Assembly (NCBI GenBank): GCA_017463985.1
Contig: JAFUEH010000003.1
Span: forward strand, 28,750-92,749
Direction of reading: 5' to 3'
Length of the DNA: 64,000 nucleotides
Source: Eubacterium sp.
GTDB lineage: Bacteria; Bacillota; Clostridia; Oscillospirales; Acutalibacteraceae
Part shown: piece after piece, positions 34,161 through 43,579 of the stretch
Position numbering within the stretch: position 1 is the stretch's first letter
How the letters are laid out: each line of letters begins with the position of its first letter
Notes under the pieces: generated by a model
Databases searched by the model: none
What the model was told of the DNA's origin: nothing
Seen by the model: only the letters and a program-made list of their open reading frames with translations
Position numbers and translations under genes: made by a program

Positions 34161-35945
34161 TTAGTTTTCGTGATCAACGACCGTGATACCCAGCTCCTGC
34201 AGCTGTTCGCCGTCGATAGAAGACGGTGCGCCGCTCATCAGCTCGCTGGCGTTCTGTACCTTCGGGAAGGCAACAACGTCGCGCAGCGAATCCGCTTTGC
34301 AAATCAGCATAGCCAAACGGTCAAGGCCGATACCCATGCCGCCGTGCGGCGGTGCTGCGTAATAGTAAGCGTCTACCAGGAAGCCGAATTTTGCGTCAAT
34401 CTCCTCCTGCGTCATGCCAAGCAGCTCAAACATCTTGGTCTGCAGGGCGGTATCGGTGATTCTCATCGAGCCGGAGGACAGCTCGGTACCGTTCAGCACC
34501 AGATCAAATGCCTGCGCCTTCACCTTTGATTTATCGGTATCCAGGTAAGGAATACTCTCCTCCATCGGCATGGTAAACGGATGGTGCGCGGCTACCCACT
34601 CGCCGGTTTCCTCGTCAAGCTCAAAGAACGGCATCTCCGTGATCCACAGGAAGTTCCACTTATCCTCAGGAATGATCCCCAGCTCCTTTGCCACCATCAG
34701 CCGGAGTGCGCCCATCACCGTCAGAGCTTTTCTGGTCTTGTCGCTGACGATCAGCACCACGTCGCCCTGCGCAGCGCCAAGCTGTTCGAGCAGTGCCTCC
34801 AGCTCGCCTTCCTTCAGGAATTTGTTGAACGAACAGTTGGGGGCTGCGTCCGCCCAGCGGATATAGGCCAGTCCCTTGGCACCGATGCCCTTTGCGTGCT
34901 CGGTGAGCTTATCAATTTTCTTTCTGGTATAGGCTGCTGCGGCATTTTTCGCCACGATCGCCTTAACAGCGCCGCCGTCCGCCAGCGCGTTTATAAATAC
35001 CGCGAAGTCCGTCTTTGCTGCCCAGTCGGAAATATCCTCGATCAGCATCTCAAAACGGGTGTCCGGCTTATCGGAGCCGTAGCGGTTCATCGCTTCCTCA
35101 AAGGTCATGCGCGGCAGTCTTTCCGGCACGTCAACACCGATCGTTTCCTTCATCAGGCGTTGAATAAAGCCCTCGGACATCGTCATAATATCATCGCAAT
35201 CCACAAAGCTCATTTCCAAGTCGATCTGCGTAAATTCAGGCTGACGGTCAGCTCTCAGGTCCTCATCGCGGAAGCAGCGCGCCAGCTGAATATAGCGGTC
35301 AAAGCCGGCGATCATGGTCAGCTGCTTATAGATCTGCGGCGACTGCGGCAGCGCATAGAACTTACCCTCGTGAATTCTGGACGGTACAACATAGTCGCGC
35401 GCCCCCTCCGGCGTGGACTTGATCATCATCGGCGTTTCGATCTCGATGAAGCCGTTCTCATAATAGTATTCACGGGCAAGCTGCGCAATCTTATGGCGCA
35501 TCAGTATATTCTTTGTCAGGCGCTCGTTGCGCAGGGCAAGGTAACGGTACTTCAGCGTTACATCGTCACCCACCTGATCGCACTTTTCCACCTCAAACGG
35601 CGGCGTCTGCGCTTTGGACACAATACGGAAATCGTTAACGATCACCTCAATATCGCCGGTCGGCAGCTCTTTATTTTTGCTTTCACGCTCCGCGACAACG
35701 CCCTTGGCAGCAACGACCCACTCCGTGCGGGCTGACTTGGCTTTTTCAAAAATCGCCCGATCCGTCGCCTCGTTGAAGGAAAGCTGGATAATGCCGCTTC
35801 TGTCGCGCAGATCAATAAAGATCAGGTTACCCAGGTCGCGCTGACGCTGTACCCAGCCGAACACCGTGATCTCCTGTCCGACATTCTGCAGATTAAATTC
35901 GGCGCAATACGCCGTTCTTTTCATACCATTGATTGATTCGCCCAT
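34161..35945 (-). CDS. aspS: Aspartyl-tRNA synthetase
   Basis: 594 residues from the ATG at 35945 (GGGAGAAT upstream), 4 bp after hisS. It charges tRNA with Asp. The N-terminal anticodon-binding OB fold contains GWVQRQRDLGNLIFIDLRDR. The class II catalytic core follows with FIEIETPMM (motif 1), RCFRDEDLRADRQPEFTQID (motif 2) and GIGLDRLAM (motif 3). A bacterial-type GAD insertion lies at about 290-420. Whether it is discriminating or also charges tRNA(Asn) cannot be told reliably here. The hisS-aspS pairing is common in Firmicutes. Confidence 0.97.
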   Translation of the reverse strand: MGESINGMKRTAYCAEFNLQNVGQEITVFGWVQRQRDLGNLIFIDLRDRSGIIQLSFNEATDRAIFEKAKSARTEWVVAAKGVVAERESKNKELPTGDIEVIVNDFRIVSKAQTPPFEVEKCDQVGDDVTLKYRYLALRNERLTKNILMRHKIAQLAREYYYENGFIEIETPMMIKSTPEGARDYVVPSRIHEGKFYALPQSPQIYKQLTMIAGFDRYIQLARCFRDEDLRADRQPEFTQIDLEMSFVDCDDIMTMSEGFIQRLMKETIGVDVPERLPRMTFEEAMNRYGSDKPDTRFEMLIEDISDWAAKTDFAVFINALADGGAVKAIVAKNAAAAYTRKKIDKLTEHAKGIGAKGLAYIRWADAAPNCSFNKFLKEGELEALLEQLGAAQGDVVLIVSDKTRKALTVMGALRLMVAKELGIIPEDKWNFLWITEMPFFELDEETGEWVAAHHPFTMPMEESIPYLDTDKSKVKAQAFDLVLNGTELSSGSMRITDTALQTKMFELLGMTQEEIDAKFGFLVDAYYYAAPPHGGMGIGLDRLAMLICKADSLRDVVAFPKVQNASELMSGAPSSIDGEQLQELGITVVDHEN

Positions 35946-35949
35946 CGTT

Positions 35950-37290
35950 TTATTCTCCCAAACCGAATAGTTTATTAAAGTCAAGTGCTTCGCCGTTAAT
36001 TTCAAGATCCTTCAGCTGCTCGTCCATGCTGATGGCATAGAAGGAGGAAACAAAGGTGGTCAGGCTAATATCGTTCGCCTCGCCGGTCGCCATGTTCTTG
36101 AGCTTCGCCGTACGTTCCTCCACCTCGTTATCGCCCAGCACAACATTGAATTTAGCGCCGAGCTTATCAGCATATTTCATCTGTGCGCGCAAGCCTCTAT
36201 CATTGAGATCGTATACCACACTAAAGCCTTCATCACGCATATCCTTAGCGATCTCGACCGCCTTCAGCTTCGCCTTCTCACCGAGCGCCGCAATGAACAG
36301 ATCCGGCTTGGCAGGCTCCGGGAATTCACATCCCTGCGCCTCCATGACCAGCTGCAGGCGCTCCAAGCCCATACCGAAGCCAAGCGAGGGTGTTTTCTGT
36401 CCGCCGAGCTCATCAATCAGCCCGTCATAACGGCCGCCGCCGCAAACCGTGCCCTGCGCGCCGATCGCATCAGCCACAAACTCAAACACCGTTTTTGTAT
36501 AGTAATCCAGCCCTCTGACGATCTGCGGATTGACCTGATAAGGGATCTGCATGGCGTCAAGGAACTTCTTCACCTCTTCAAAATGCGCGCGACAGTCGTC
36601 GCAAAGGTAGTCTAAGATCACCGGTGCGCCAGCAGCGAGCGCCTTATCCTCAGGGCTTTTGCAATCTAACAGGCGCATCGGGTTGCGTTCCAACCGTTCC
36701 TGACAGGAGTGGCACAGCTGATCCTTGTACTGCGTAAAATATGCCTTTAACGCCTCGTGATATTTTGCACGGCATTCCGGACAGCCGATGGAATTGATCT
36801 CCAGATGCAGGTCGTTTACGCCGAGCGTATCAAACACCTGCTTGGCGAGTGCAATAATTTCCGCGTCAGCGAGCGGTGAGGTCGCGCCGAAGCACTCCAC
36901 ACCAAACTGATGAAACTCACGCAGTCTGCCGGCCTGCGGCTTTTCGTACCGATAACAGGAGGTCAGGTAACAGATCTTTTGCGGCAGCGCCTCATTAGAC
37001 AGCCCGTTTTCAAGGAACGCACGCGCTGCGCCTGCCGTGCCCTCCGGCCGCAGGGTAATGGACCGTCCGCCTTTATCGTCAAAGGTATACATCTCCTTCT
37101 GTACGACGTCCGTGGTATCGCCCACGCCGCGCTGGAACAGCTCGGTATGCTCAAATACCGGTGTGCGCAGCTCCTTATAGCCGAAATTTTCTGCCACAGA
37201 AAGACAGGTTGCCTCGATATACTGATTTTTATGCACCTGAGACGGCAGTACGTCGTTAGTGCCTTTGATTGCTTTGGTAATTAACGCCAT
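35950..37290 (-). CDS. hisS: Histidyl-tRNA synthetase
   Basis: 446 residues. Class II synthetase: KAIKGTNDVLP at the start, motif 2 CYRYEKPQAGRLREFHQFGVE, the His-specific motifs RGLDYYTKTVFEF and VCGGGRYDGLIDELGG, motif 3 SLGFGMGLERL, and a C-terminal anticodon-binding domain. A Cys-rich insert (CPECRAKYHEALKAYF and CHSCQERLERNP, about 170-215) resembles a zinc site seen in many clostridial HisS proteins. AGGAG precedes the ATG. No T-box is present: only 69 bp separate it from mgsA and its only inverted repeat is weak. Confidence 0.97.
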   Translation of the reverse strand: MALITKAIKGTNDVLPSQVHKNQYIEATCLSVAENFGYKELRTPVFEHTELFQRGVGDTTDVVQKEMYTFDDKGGRSITLRPEGTAGAARAFLENGLSNEALPQKICYLTSCYRYEKPQAGRLREFHQFGVECFGATSPLADAEIIALAKQVFDTLGVNDLHLEINSIGCPECRAKYHEALKAYFTQYKDQLCHSCQERLERNPMRLLDCKSPEDKALAAGAPVILDYLCDDCRAHFEEVKKFLDAMQIPYQVNPQIVRGLDYYTKTVFEFVADAIGAQGTVCGGGRYDGLIDELGGQKTPSLGFGMGLERLQLVMEAQGCEFPEPAKPDLFIAALGEKAKLKAVEIAKDMRDEGFSVVYDLNDRGLRAQMKYADKLGAKFNVVLGDNEVEERTAKLKNMATGEANDISLTTFVSSFYAISMDEQLKDLEINGEALDFNKLFGLGE

Positions 37291-37359
37291 ATTTTTCTCC
37301 TATACATTGGTTATGCGGAGCGATGAAAAGACATTGCCCCGCAAACACAAAAAGTTTAT

Positions 37360-37770
37360 TTATCTGTTATAACGCGGATTCACGATCTCGCGCCATTCAA
37401 AATCGCCGCGCTCTACGCCCCTGATCAGTGCCTCCGCCGTGGCAATATTGGTTGCAAACGGGATGCTGTGAACATCGCATAACCGCAACAGGTCGCTGTC
37501 ATTCGGTTCGTGCGGCTTCGCCGTCAGCGGATCACGGAAAAAGATGAGCAGGTCGATCTCGTTACACGCGATACGGCTGGCGATTTGCTGTCCGCCGCCC
37601 TGAGCGCCGCTCAAAAAGCAGTTGATATTCAGGCCGGTCGCTTCTTTAACAAGCTTACCGGTAGTACCGGTGGCGCATACGTCGTGCCGTGAAATGATGC
37701 CGCAATAGGCGATGCAGAACTGCACCAGTAATTCTTTCTTGGCGTCATGAGCGATTAAAGCAATATTCAT
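37360..37770 (-). CDS. mgsA: Methylglyoxal synthase
   Basis: 136 residues from the ATG at 37770 (AGGAGG upstream). MgsA turns dihydroxyacetone phosphate into methylglyoxal, a bypass of lower glycolysis under phosphate limitation or sugar overload. [41 protein letters not shown] and the [15 protein letters not shown] segment with the catalytic Asp and His match the family. It has its own promoter (37823-37851). No arsenic or glyoxalase genes are nearby. Confidence 0.95.
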   Translation of the reverse strand: MNIALIAHDAKKELLVQFCIAYCGIISRHDVCATGTTGKLVKEATGLNINCFLSGAQGGGQQIASRIACNEIDLLIFFRDPLTAKPHEPNDSDLLRLCDVHSIPFATNIATAEALIRGVERGDFEWREIVNPRYNR

Positions 37771-37822
37771 ACTGTCCCTCCTATTACAAATAATACGCTG
37801 AAATAAAAGTTTGCTAAGTATT

Positions 37823-37851
37823 ATAATAACACAAAATAAAAGCCGATACAA
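37823..37851 (-). promoter_or_regulatory. Promoter of mgsA
   Basis: Minus strand: TTGTAT (37846-37851), a 17-nt spacer, TATTAT (37823-37828). It lies in the 92-bp gap after the PBP2 gene. Confidence 0.5.
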
Positions 37852-37862
37852 GTGAAAAATTG

Positions 37863-39905
37863 TCAGTCGAGCAGTACGCCCTCCTCCTGAGCGGTTTTTA
37901 CATTGGTATTATGCGAATAGTAGTAGTCGATCACACTGGTCGTGATCTCTGCCGTAGAGGAACCGGAGCCTGCCAGCTCAATAGCGGAGGCCACGCTGAT
38001 CTCCGGATTTTCGTAAGGTGCAAAGGTAATAATAAAACCGTTATTGTGCTTGATACCGTTCACAACGACCTGTGAGGTACCGGTTTTACTGGCCACGTTG
38101 ACGTCCAACGTGCTGAACACCTTTGACGGACCGCCGTCGGTCGCCACCAGGCGCATACCCTCCCGCACGATACGCATATTGTTTTCGCTGACGGAAACGG
38201 TTTTTACCACGTTACTGCCCGTTTCGCTGACAACACCGGTAGCGTTAGAGATATGCGATTTGACAAAATGCAGCTGATAACGCGTACCGCCGTTCGCCAC
38301 CGTCGCGCAGTAATTCGCCAGCTGCAGCGGCGTAAAGAGGTTGTCCGACTGGCCGATCGCTGCCTGGATCGTATCACCAGGCCGCCAGGTCATGTTCAAT
38401 TTTTTACGGTATTCCGGACCGGCCAGCAGGCCGCTTGCCTCCGGAATTTCCACGCCCGTCTTTTCACCGAGGCCGAACATAGCGCCGTACATATTCATTT
38501 TGCTGATACCCAGCTGATTGGCGCAATTGTAAAAATAGATATTACAGGAATCGCGCAGCGCCGTTCTGACATTCTCGCCGCCGTGTGAATCCAAACAGCC
38601 GAATTCCATGTCGATATAATGATACACGCCGTCGCAGTTAAAAACGGTATCCTCCGTCACGACGCCCTCCTCCAGTGCGGCCGCCGCCATCATCGGCTTA
38701 AAGGTAGAGCCCGGCGCATAAGTACCCATCGCAAAACGGTTATACAGCGGCGTATTGTCGCGCGCCAACAGCTCAGAATAGTGGTTGTAGTATTCCTCCA
38801 GATTGTATGACGGATAGCTAGCTGCCGCCAGTACCTCGCCGTTATTACAATCCTCTACGACTACCGCGCCGGTAGAATTATAGTAGTCAACGCTTTTACA
38901 CACCTTTTCCAGCTCCTGCTGGGCAATACGCTGCAGATCCTTGTCGATCGTCAGCACTACCGTGTCGCCCTGCGACGGTTCCTTCGTTACGGTTTCCGTC
39001 ACATTGCCGTCACCGTCGATGGTAACCGTCTTTTCGCCGGGAATACCGCGCAGATACGGCTCCATTGCCGCCTCAATGCCGGATTCACCGATCTCGTCCG
39101 TAATGCCGTAGCCCTCGTCCTTGAGGCGGGCATATTCCTCGGCATTGATTTTACGGATCGTACCGATAATATGCGGCGCCAACGAAGGATCGGCATACTC
39201 GCGGTAAGCGACCACCTTCACGTCCGCACCGCGGTAATATTCATAATTTTCTTTAATTTGCGCTACCGTACTGTCACTGACATCGTCCGCAATCGTCACC
39301 GGATTAGAAACGGAAAACAGCAGTCTTGTCAGCTCATACCGCACGGCGCCGATCTCCAGCGTCAGCGCCGGACCAAGGGTTTCGAGATAGCTCTCCAGTC
39401 CGTATTTTTCCACCATCGCGTCAAAGCAGTTTTGCGCGGTAGCATAAGCCTGCAGGTTAAGCATATCGCGGCTTTTCATATTGGCAATATCGGTTTCGTA
39501 AGTATCGGAGTCCTCTTCAGTAAAAAAGGCAGCGCTGCCGTCGGCATTCAGCTTCAGCGGCAGGTTATGCACATACGCCTCCCCGTTCGCCTGAAACAGG
39601 CTGATCAGTGCATAGATAATGCCGTTGCGCTCCTCATTTTCCTCCGCAGACGGAAAATAGGCTGCGTCCAGCACAATGCTGTTGCCCTGACGGTTCGTTA
39701 CCAGCGGATTACCGTTGCGATCCACGATCTCACCGCGCGCTGCCGGCAGCGGTACGGTATAGGTTTTCACCGTGTTATTCTGCGCGGCATACAGGTCATG
39801 ATTGACGATTTGTATATCGTATAGCTGCCAGCCAAAGCCGAGGACGGTCAACACCACCAGAACGATCGCCATCGTCGTTCTGCCGCTCTTATAAATTTTT
39901 CGCAT
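37863..39905 (-). CDS. mrdA: Penicillin-binding protein 2 (elongasome transpeptidase)
   Basis: 680 residues from the ATG at 39905 (AGGAGG upstream). Class B PBP: one membrane helix (about 12-32), the PBP dimer domain (about 55-300) and the transpeptidase (about 330-665) with the active Ser in [13 protein letters not shown] in [10 protein letters not shown] and KTG in [10 protein letters not shown]. It cross-links lateral wall peptidoglycan with RodA; no rodA lies in this cluster. Directly downstream of mreBCD, so a role in the elongation machinery is firm. Confidence 0.93.
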   Translation of the reverse strand: MRKIYKSGRTTMAIVLVVLTVLGFGWQLYDIQIVNHDLYAAQNNTVKTYTVPLPAARGEIVDRNGNPLVTNRQGNSIVLDAAYFPSAEENEERNGIIYALISLFQANGEAYVHNLPLKLNADGSAAFFTEEDSDTYETDIANMKSRDMLNLQAYATAQNCFDAMVEKYGLESYLETLGPALTLEIGAVRYELTRLLFSVSNPVTIADDVSDSTVAQIKENYEYYRGADVKVVAYREYADPSLAPHIIGTIRKINAEEYARLKDEGYGITDEIGESGIEAAMEPYLRGIPGEKTVTIDGDGNVTETVTKEPSQGDTVVLTIDKDLQRIAQQELEKVCKSVDYYNSTGAVVVEDCNNGEVLAAASYPSYNLEEYYNHYSELLARDNTPLYNRFAMGTYAPGSTFKPMMAAAALEEGVVTEDTVFNCDGVYHYIDMEFGCLDSHGGENVRTALRDSCNIYFYNCANQLGISKMNMYGAMFGLGEKTGVEIPEASGLLAGPEYRKKLNMTWRPGDTIQAAIGQSDNLFTPLQLANYCATVANGGTRYQLHFVKSHISNATGVVSETGSNVVKTVSVSENNMRIVREGMRLVATDGGPSKVFSTLDVNVASKTGTSQVVVNGIKHNNGFIITFAPYENPEISVASAIELAGSGSSTAEITTSVIDYYYSHNTNVKTAQEEGVLLD

Positions 39906-39937
39906 TCCGTCCCCTCCTTTCACCGAGCAGTCGTTTT

Positions 39938-40468
39938 TTATTCGTGAATCGTTTCTGTTTTATTCAGCCGTTTCTCCAACGGCTTCAGCGCCAGCCGGAG
40001 CAGCGGCGCCACTAAGATCGTATACACAGCGGTCGGCAAGTAAAACCGTACCAGCGCCGTGCCGGCACCCTCGCTGCCGCCGATCAATACGAAGCACAGC
40101 CAGTACAGCGCGCAGTAACCGATCACCGCCAGCGCCGCCGCCAGCAGATCGTACACGGGCGTACTGCGAAAGATAAACGTTACCAGCACGGAGGCAAGGT
40201 AGCACGCCAGCATAAGGTAAATGCTGTTAAAGCCCTTCGTCTGCGCGCTGGTCATATCCAGCACCGCACCGCCGAGCAGGCCGAACAGCGCGGCCGTTTT
40301 TTCATCCTCGTTAATGCCGAGCAGCACCGCCGTCGGCACCACGATCAGGCAATGCGCACTGCCGATACTGAAGCGCAAGGACAGCACATTTTGCAGCAGC
40401 GCAGCCAGCAGCAGCACGGCAGCGTACACGCCATATTTAATTGTGCGTTCCTTCTTCGTCAGTTCCAT
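39938..40468 (-). CDS. mreD: Rod shape-determining protein MreD
   Basis: 176 residues with about five membrane helices. The acidic loop INEDEKTAALFGLLGGAVLDM (about residues 52-72) with Gly-rich helix is the family feature. MreD is the integral membrane partner of MreC in the elongasome. It lies 3 bp after mreC. Assignment rests on both the hydrophobic profile and position. Confidence 0.9.
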   Translation of the reverse strand: MELTKKERTIKYGVYAAVLLLAALLQNVLSLRFSIGSAHCLIVVPTAVLLGINEDEKTAALFGLLGGAVLDMTSAQTKGFNSIYLMLACYLASVLVTFIFRSTPVYDLLAAALAVIGYCALYWLCFVLIGGSEGAGTALVRFYLPTAVYTILVAPLLRLALKPLEKRLNKTETIHE

Positions 40469-40471
40469 AAG

Positions 40472-41299
40472 TTAAAAATCCGTCAATATCATACAATCTG
40501 TCAGCTCGTTGATCGCCACCTCCGGCGTGATGACTGCATAAGAGGAAATATCCGTGGCTTCTTCATCGATTTCGTATACGGTACCGATCACTAAGCCCTT
40601 CGGCACTGTACCGCCGATGCCGGCCGTACAGATAATAGAGCCGTAAGCAATGTCGGTAGCAGAGGAAAGATTCGCCATCTTACACTGTCCGTTCACTGCC
40701 AGCTTAGCGTTGCCCGTAACATATGATATTTCGCCGGAAATAATCTCGTAAGCGGACACGTTAAAGGACGGATCCAGCACCGTCTTTACCACACTGTAAT
40801 CAGGATATACCTCATCAACGATACCTACCAGACATTGACGGTACAGCACCGCGTCACCGACCGTCACACCGCTGAGCGAGCCCTTACTAACGGTAAAGGA
40901 CTGATAGATATCGGCGCTGTCGCGCGCAATCACGGTCGCCTTTTCAAACTGATATTCGGGATTCGCTTCCTTCAGCTCCAAAAATTCTTTGTATAGCTCG
41001 TTTTGGTTTTTTAAGTTTTCATAATCTGCAAGCTGCGCCTTATAATCGCTGATCTCGTCCTCCAGCTCAGCGATCTGCTGTTCATAAGCCGCGTCGCCTT
41101 CCAGTCCGCCAAACACGGTTTCCAGCCCGGAAGCCAGCTTTTCCGCCACGTAATGGCAAGGGGCAAACACCGTTCCCACCACCGCAGAGGGCAGCGTTTC
41201 ACGGTGACCGGCTGCAGAGGCGAGCAGTGCGCCGATCAACAGCAACGCCGCGATAGCGCCGACCAGCTTCAGCCTGCTACTACTCAATATCTTTTTCAT
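40472..41299 (-). CDS. mreC: Rod shape-determining protein MreC
   Basis: 275 residues. A short cytoplasmic start and one membrane helix (about 12-30) are followed by a coiled coil (about 65-115, with QQIAELEDEISDYKAQLADYENL) and two beta-barrel lobes with VIARDSADIYQSFTVSKGS and GDAVLYRQCLVGIVDEVYPD. MreC organises PBP2 and RodA outside the membrane. Its upstream partner mreB ends 17 bp earlier. Confidence 0.93.
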   Translation of the reverse strand: MKKILSSSRLKLVGAIAALLLIGALLASAAGHRETLPSAVVGTVFAPCHYVAEKLASGLETVFGGLEGDAAYEQQIAELEDEISDYKAQLADYENLKNQNELYKEFLELKEANPEYQFEKATVIARDSADIYQSFTVSKGSLSGVTVGDAVLYRQCLVGIVDEVYPDYSVVKTVLDPSFNVSAYEIISGEISYVTGNAKLAVNGQCKMANLSSATDIAYGSIICTAGIGGTVPKGLVIGTVYEIDEEATDISSYAVITPEVAINELTDCMILTDF

Positions 41300-41316
41300 G
41301 CATTACACCAATTTCT

Positions 41317-42297
41317 TTATTTCGCTCTTCTCAGCTTTGCGGCTGTTCCCTTGACCACACATTCCGACGGATCGTCCGGCAGGATCACCGGAATACGGAT
41401 CTCCTCCTCCAGCCGCTGCTTCAGCCCTCTGAGCTTTGCCGCGCCGCCGGCCAGGTAAATGCCGCGGTCCATAATATCGGCAGCCAGCTCCGGCAGGGTG
41501 ACCTCCAACGTTTCCTTCACCGCAATGATAATCGCATCCACCGGATCGTTCAGCACATAGCGAATGTCGGCCGAAGTCACCTCGGCGCTGCCGGGGAGAC
41601 CGTCCTCCAGATTCCGTCCGCGCACCTCCATGGCTGCCTCACCGTCGTAAGCGGCAGCCGAGCCGATCTTCAGCTTGATATCCTCTGCGGTCCTTTCACC
41701 GATCAACAGGCCGTGCTTGCGCTTCATATAGTTCACGATCGCCTCGTCAAAGGCGTCGCCGCCGACCTTAATACTGCGGCAGGCGGCAATACCGCCGAGC
41801 GACACGACAGCAATATCGCAGGTGCCGCCGCCGATGTCAACGATCATAGAGCCTGTTGCCTCAAAGACCGGCAAACCGGCACCGAGCGCAGCCGCCATCG
41901 GTGCTTCCATCAGCTCGACCTCCTGTGCGCCGGCAGCGCGCGCAGCGTCCTCCACCGCACGGCGTTCCACCTCGGTTACACCGCTTGGCACAGAAATCAC
42001 CACGCGGGTTTTGGTGAACATACTCCGTTTGCTGGAACGGTACATAAAATCGTGCAGCATATCGGCGGTCATGTCGAAATCAGCAATAACGCCGGCGCGG
42101 ATCGGCATAACCGGCACGATGGAACCGGGCGTTCTGCCAATCATTTTTTTCGCTTCGCCGCCCGTTGCCAGCACACGCTTTGACTTGACGTCGACTGCTA
42201 CCACGCTCGGCTCATTGATAATCACATTACCCTTGCGGTCGGCCACCAGCGTCGTAGAGGTGCCCAAATCGATACCGATATCTCTTGAAAAAATCAT
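41317..42297 (-). CDS. mreB: Rod shape-determining protein MreB/Mbl
   Basis: 326 residues, bacterial actin. Nucleotide-binding motifs are IGIDLGTSTTLV (phosphate 1), MIVDIGGGTCDIAVV (phosphate 2) and IYLAGGAAKLRGL (adenosine). An amphipathic N-terminus suits membrane contact. It guides lateral wall synthesis. It is the first gene of the mreBCD-mrdA unit. Whether it is the MreB or Mbl paralogue cannot be decided here. Confidence 0.95.
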   Translation of the reverse strand: MIFSRDIGIDLGTSTTLVADRKGNVIINEPSVVAVDVKSKRVLATGGEAKKMIGRTPGSIVPVMPIRAGVIADFDMTADMLHDFMYRSSKRSMFTKTRVVISVPSGVTEVERRAVEDAARAAGAQEVELMEAPMAAALGAGLPVFEATGSMIVDIGGGTCDIAVVSLGGIAACRSIKVGGDAFDEAIVNYMKRKHGLLIGERTAEDIKLKIGSAAAYDGEAAMEVRGRNLEDGLPGSAEVTSADIRYVLNDPVDAIIIAVKETLEVTLPELAADIMDRGIYLAGGAAKLRGLKQRLEEEIRIPVILPDDPSECVVKGTAAKLRRAK

Positions 42298-42351
42298 ATT
42301 CCCTCGCTCACTTTCGCGGTAAAATCAAAAGAGTTAAACTTTTAGGAATAT

Positions 42352-42380
42352 ATTATATAATAACCTGCCGTCAAACTCAA
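42352..42380 (-). promoter_or_regulatory. Promoter of the mreBCD-mrdA operon
   Basis: Minus strand: TTGAGT (42375-42380), a 17-nt spacer and a perfect TATAAT (42352-42357), 55 bp upstream of mreB. Confidence 0.6.
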
Positions 42381-42413
42381 CACTAAATTCAAAAATTTGT
42401 AAAATATTAAAAA

Positions 42414-42442
42414 TTGATTTATTGCTGACACTGTGCTATACT
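42414..42442 (+). promoter_or_regulatory. Extended -10 promoter of dusB
   Basis: TTGATT (42414-42419), a 17-nt spacer and TATACT (42437-42442) preceded by TGC. Transcription would start near 42449, leaving a leader of about 165 nt before the dusB ATG at 42614. Confidence 0.65.
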
Positions 42443-42452
42443 TTTCGGGAGG

Positions 42453-42611
42453 TATAGTGTGAAAATCACACTATAGATTTATATTGCCCTCAAAATTTGC
42501 CGGTGGCATAATTTTGAGATGGCTGTAATCACCATAACGTCTGTTCAGGCAACGCAGGATTTTGTGATTATAAATTAGCTATTAGAGTTGCCTGAAAGAC
42601 TATGGTGATTA
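42453..42611 (+). ncRNA. Highly structured dusB leader, candidate cis-regulatory RNA
   Basis: The leader contains three strong hairpins. H1: TATAGTGTGA (42453-42462) with TCACACTATA (42466-42475), loop AAA. H2: CTCAAAATT plus TGCC with GGCA plus AATTTTGAG (42489-42518), one bulge. H3: TAATCACCATA (42526-42536) with TATGGTGATTA (42601-42611), continued by GTCT/AGAC and TTCAGGCAAC/GTTGCCTGAA (42544-42553 with 42587-42596), about 25 pairs over a 33-nt loop. The 3' arm of H3 contains GGTGAT, the ribosome-binding site of dusB. A second GTGATTA (42564-42570) in the loop could capture the same anti-site strand. I recognise no known RNA family. Confidence 0.65.
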
Positions 42612-42613
42612 TT

Positions 42614-43579
42614 ATGAAAATCGGTAATCTGACATTCAACCATATCGCCTTTCTTGCCCCAATGGCAGGCATTGCCGACCGCGCCTTCCGCGAGCTGTGC
42701 GTGCAATACGGGGCGGCCTACACTGTTACGGAAATGGTATCCTCGAAAGGCCTGACCCTGGGCGACCGCAAAAGCGGCGCGCTGCTAACGATCGGTGACG
42801 CAGAACGTCCCTGTGCAGCACAGATCTTTGGAGACGAGCCGGAGGTGATGGCGGCAGCTGCCGTAAAATGCTTAGCCTACCAACCGGCGGCGATCGACAT
42901 CAACATGGGCTGTCCTGCACCGAAGGTGGCGATGAACGGCGGCGGTGCGAGCCTGATGAAACGGCCGGCGCTGGCCGAAGAGATCGTGCGCGCTGTATGC
43001 GACGCGGTTCCCCTTCCCGTCACCGTCAAAATGCGCAAGGGCTGGGACAGCGACAGTATCAACGCCGTTGAGCTCGCCGTCCGCTGTGAGCGCGCCGGCG
43101 CTGCCGCGATCGCTGTTCACGGCAGAACGAGGCAGGAAATGTACGCCGGTAAGGCTGACACCGCCATTATCCGCGCTGTGAAAGAGGCTGTGAGTATTCC
43201 CGTTATCGGTAACGGCGACATCACAGACGAGCAGAGCGCCGCCATTATGCTGGAACAGACCGGCTGCGACGCGTTGATGATCGGCCGCGGTGCGCTCGGC
43301 AATCCTTGGATCTTCGCAAAGATCAACGCCTATTTGGACGAATGTCGTGTACTGCCCGATCCGACCGTCACACAAAAGATGGCGACGATGCTGCGCCACA
43401 CTGAAAAAATGATCGCTTATAAAGGGGAATATACCGCTATGCGCGAGGCGCGCCATCACGCCGCCTACTACACCAAGGGCCTTCGCGGCGGCGCCGCCCT
43501 GCGGCGGGAAATCGCCACCTTTGAGCACTTTGAACAGCTTCAGGAGCTGTCTTACCGAATCGTAAAGGAAAACGAATAA
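42614..43579 (+). CDS. dusB: tRNA-dihydrouridine synthase, DusB type
   Basis: 321 residues from the ATG at 42614; an in-frame ATG at 42602 lies inside the leader stem, upstream of GGTGAT. Dus enzymes reduce uridine to dihydrouridine in the tRNA D-loop with FMN and NADPH. Motifs are LAPMAGIADRAFRELC, TEMVSSKGL, IDINMGCPAPKVAMNGGGAS (the Cys in MGCP is the catalytic acid), KMRKGWD, AVHGRTRQEMYAGKAD and MIGRGALGNPWIF. It overlaps trmL as TAATG. Confidence 0.95.
   Translation: MKIGNLTFNHIAFLAPMAGIADRAFRELCVQYGAAYTVTEMVSSKGLTLGDRKSGALLTIGDAERPCAAQIFGDEPEVMAAAAVKCLAYQPAAIDINMGCPAPKVAMNGGGASLMKRPALAEEIVRAVCDAVPLPVTVKMRKGWDSDSINAVELAVRCERAGAAAIAVHGRTRQEMYAGKADTAIIRAVKEAVSIPVIGNGDITDEQSAAIMLEQTGCDALMIGRGALGNPWIFAKINAYLDECRVLPDPTVTQKMATMLRHTEKMIAYKGEYTAMREARHHAAYYTKGLRGGAALRREIATFEHFEQLQELSYRIVKENE

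Noticed and set aside
37309-37350. Inverted repeat between mgsA and hisS as a possible T-box or terminator
   Set aside because: Pairing is imperfect, there is no T-run, and the 69-bp gap is too short for a T-box.
42459-42476. Micro-ORF GTG AAA ATC ACA CTA TAG with GGGAGG upstream in the dusB leader
   Set aside because: Its ribosome-binding site would sit at the very 5' end of the transcript and the codons are simply the arms of the palindrome; too short to support.
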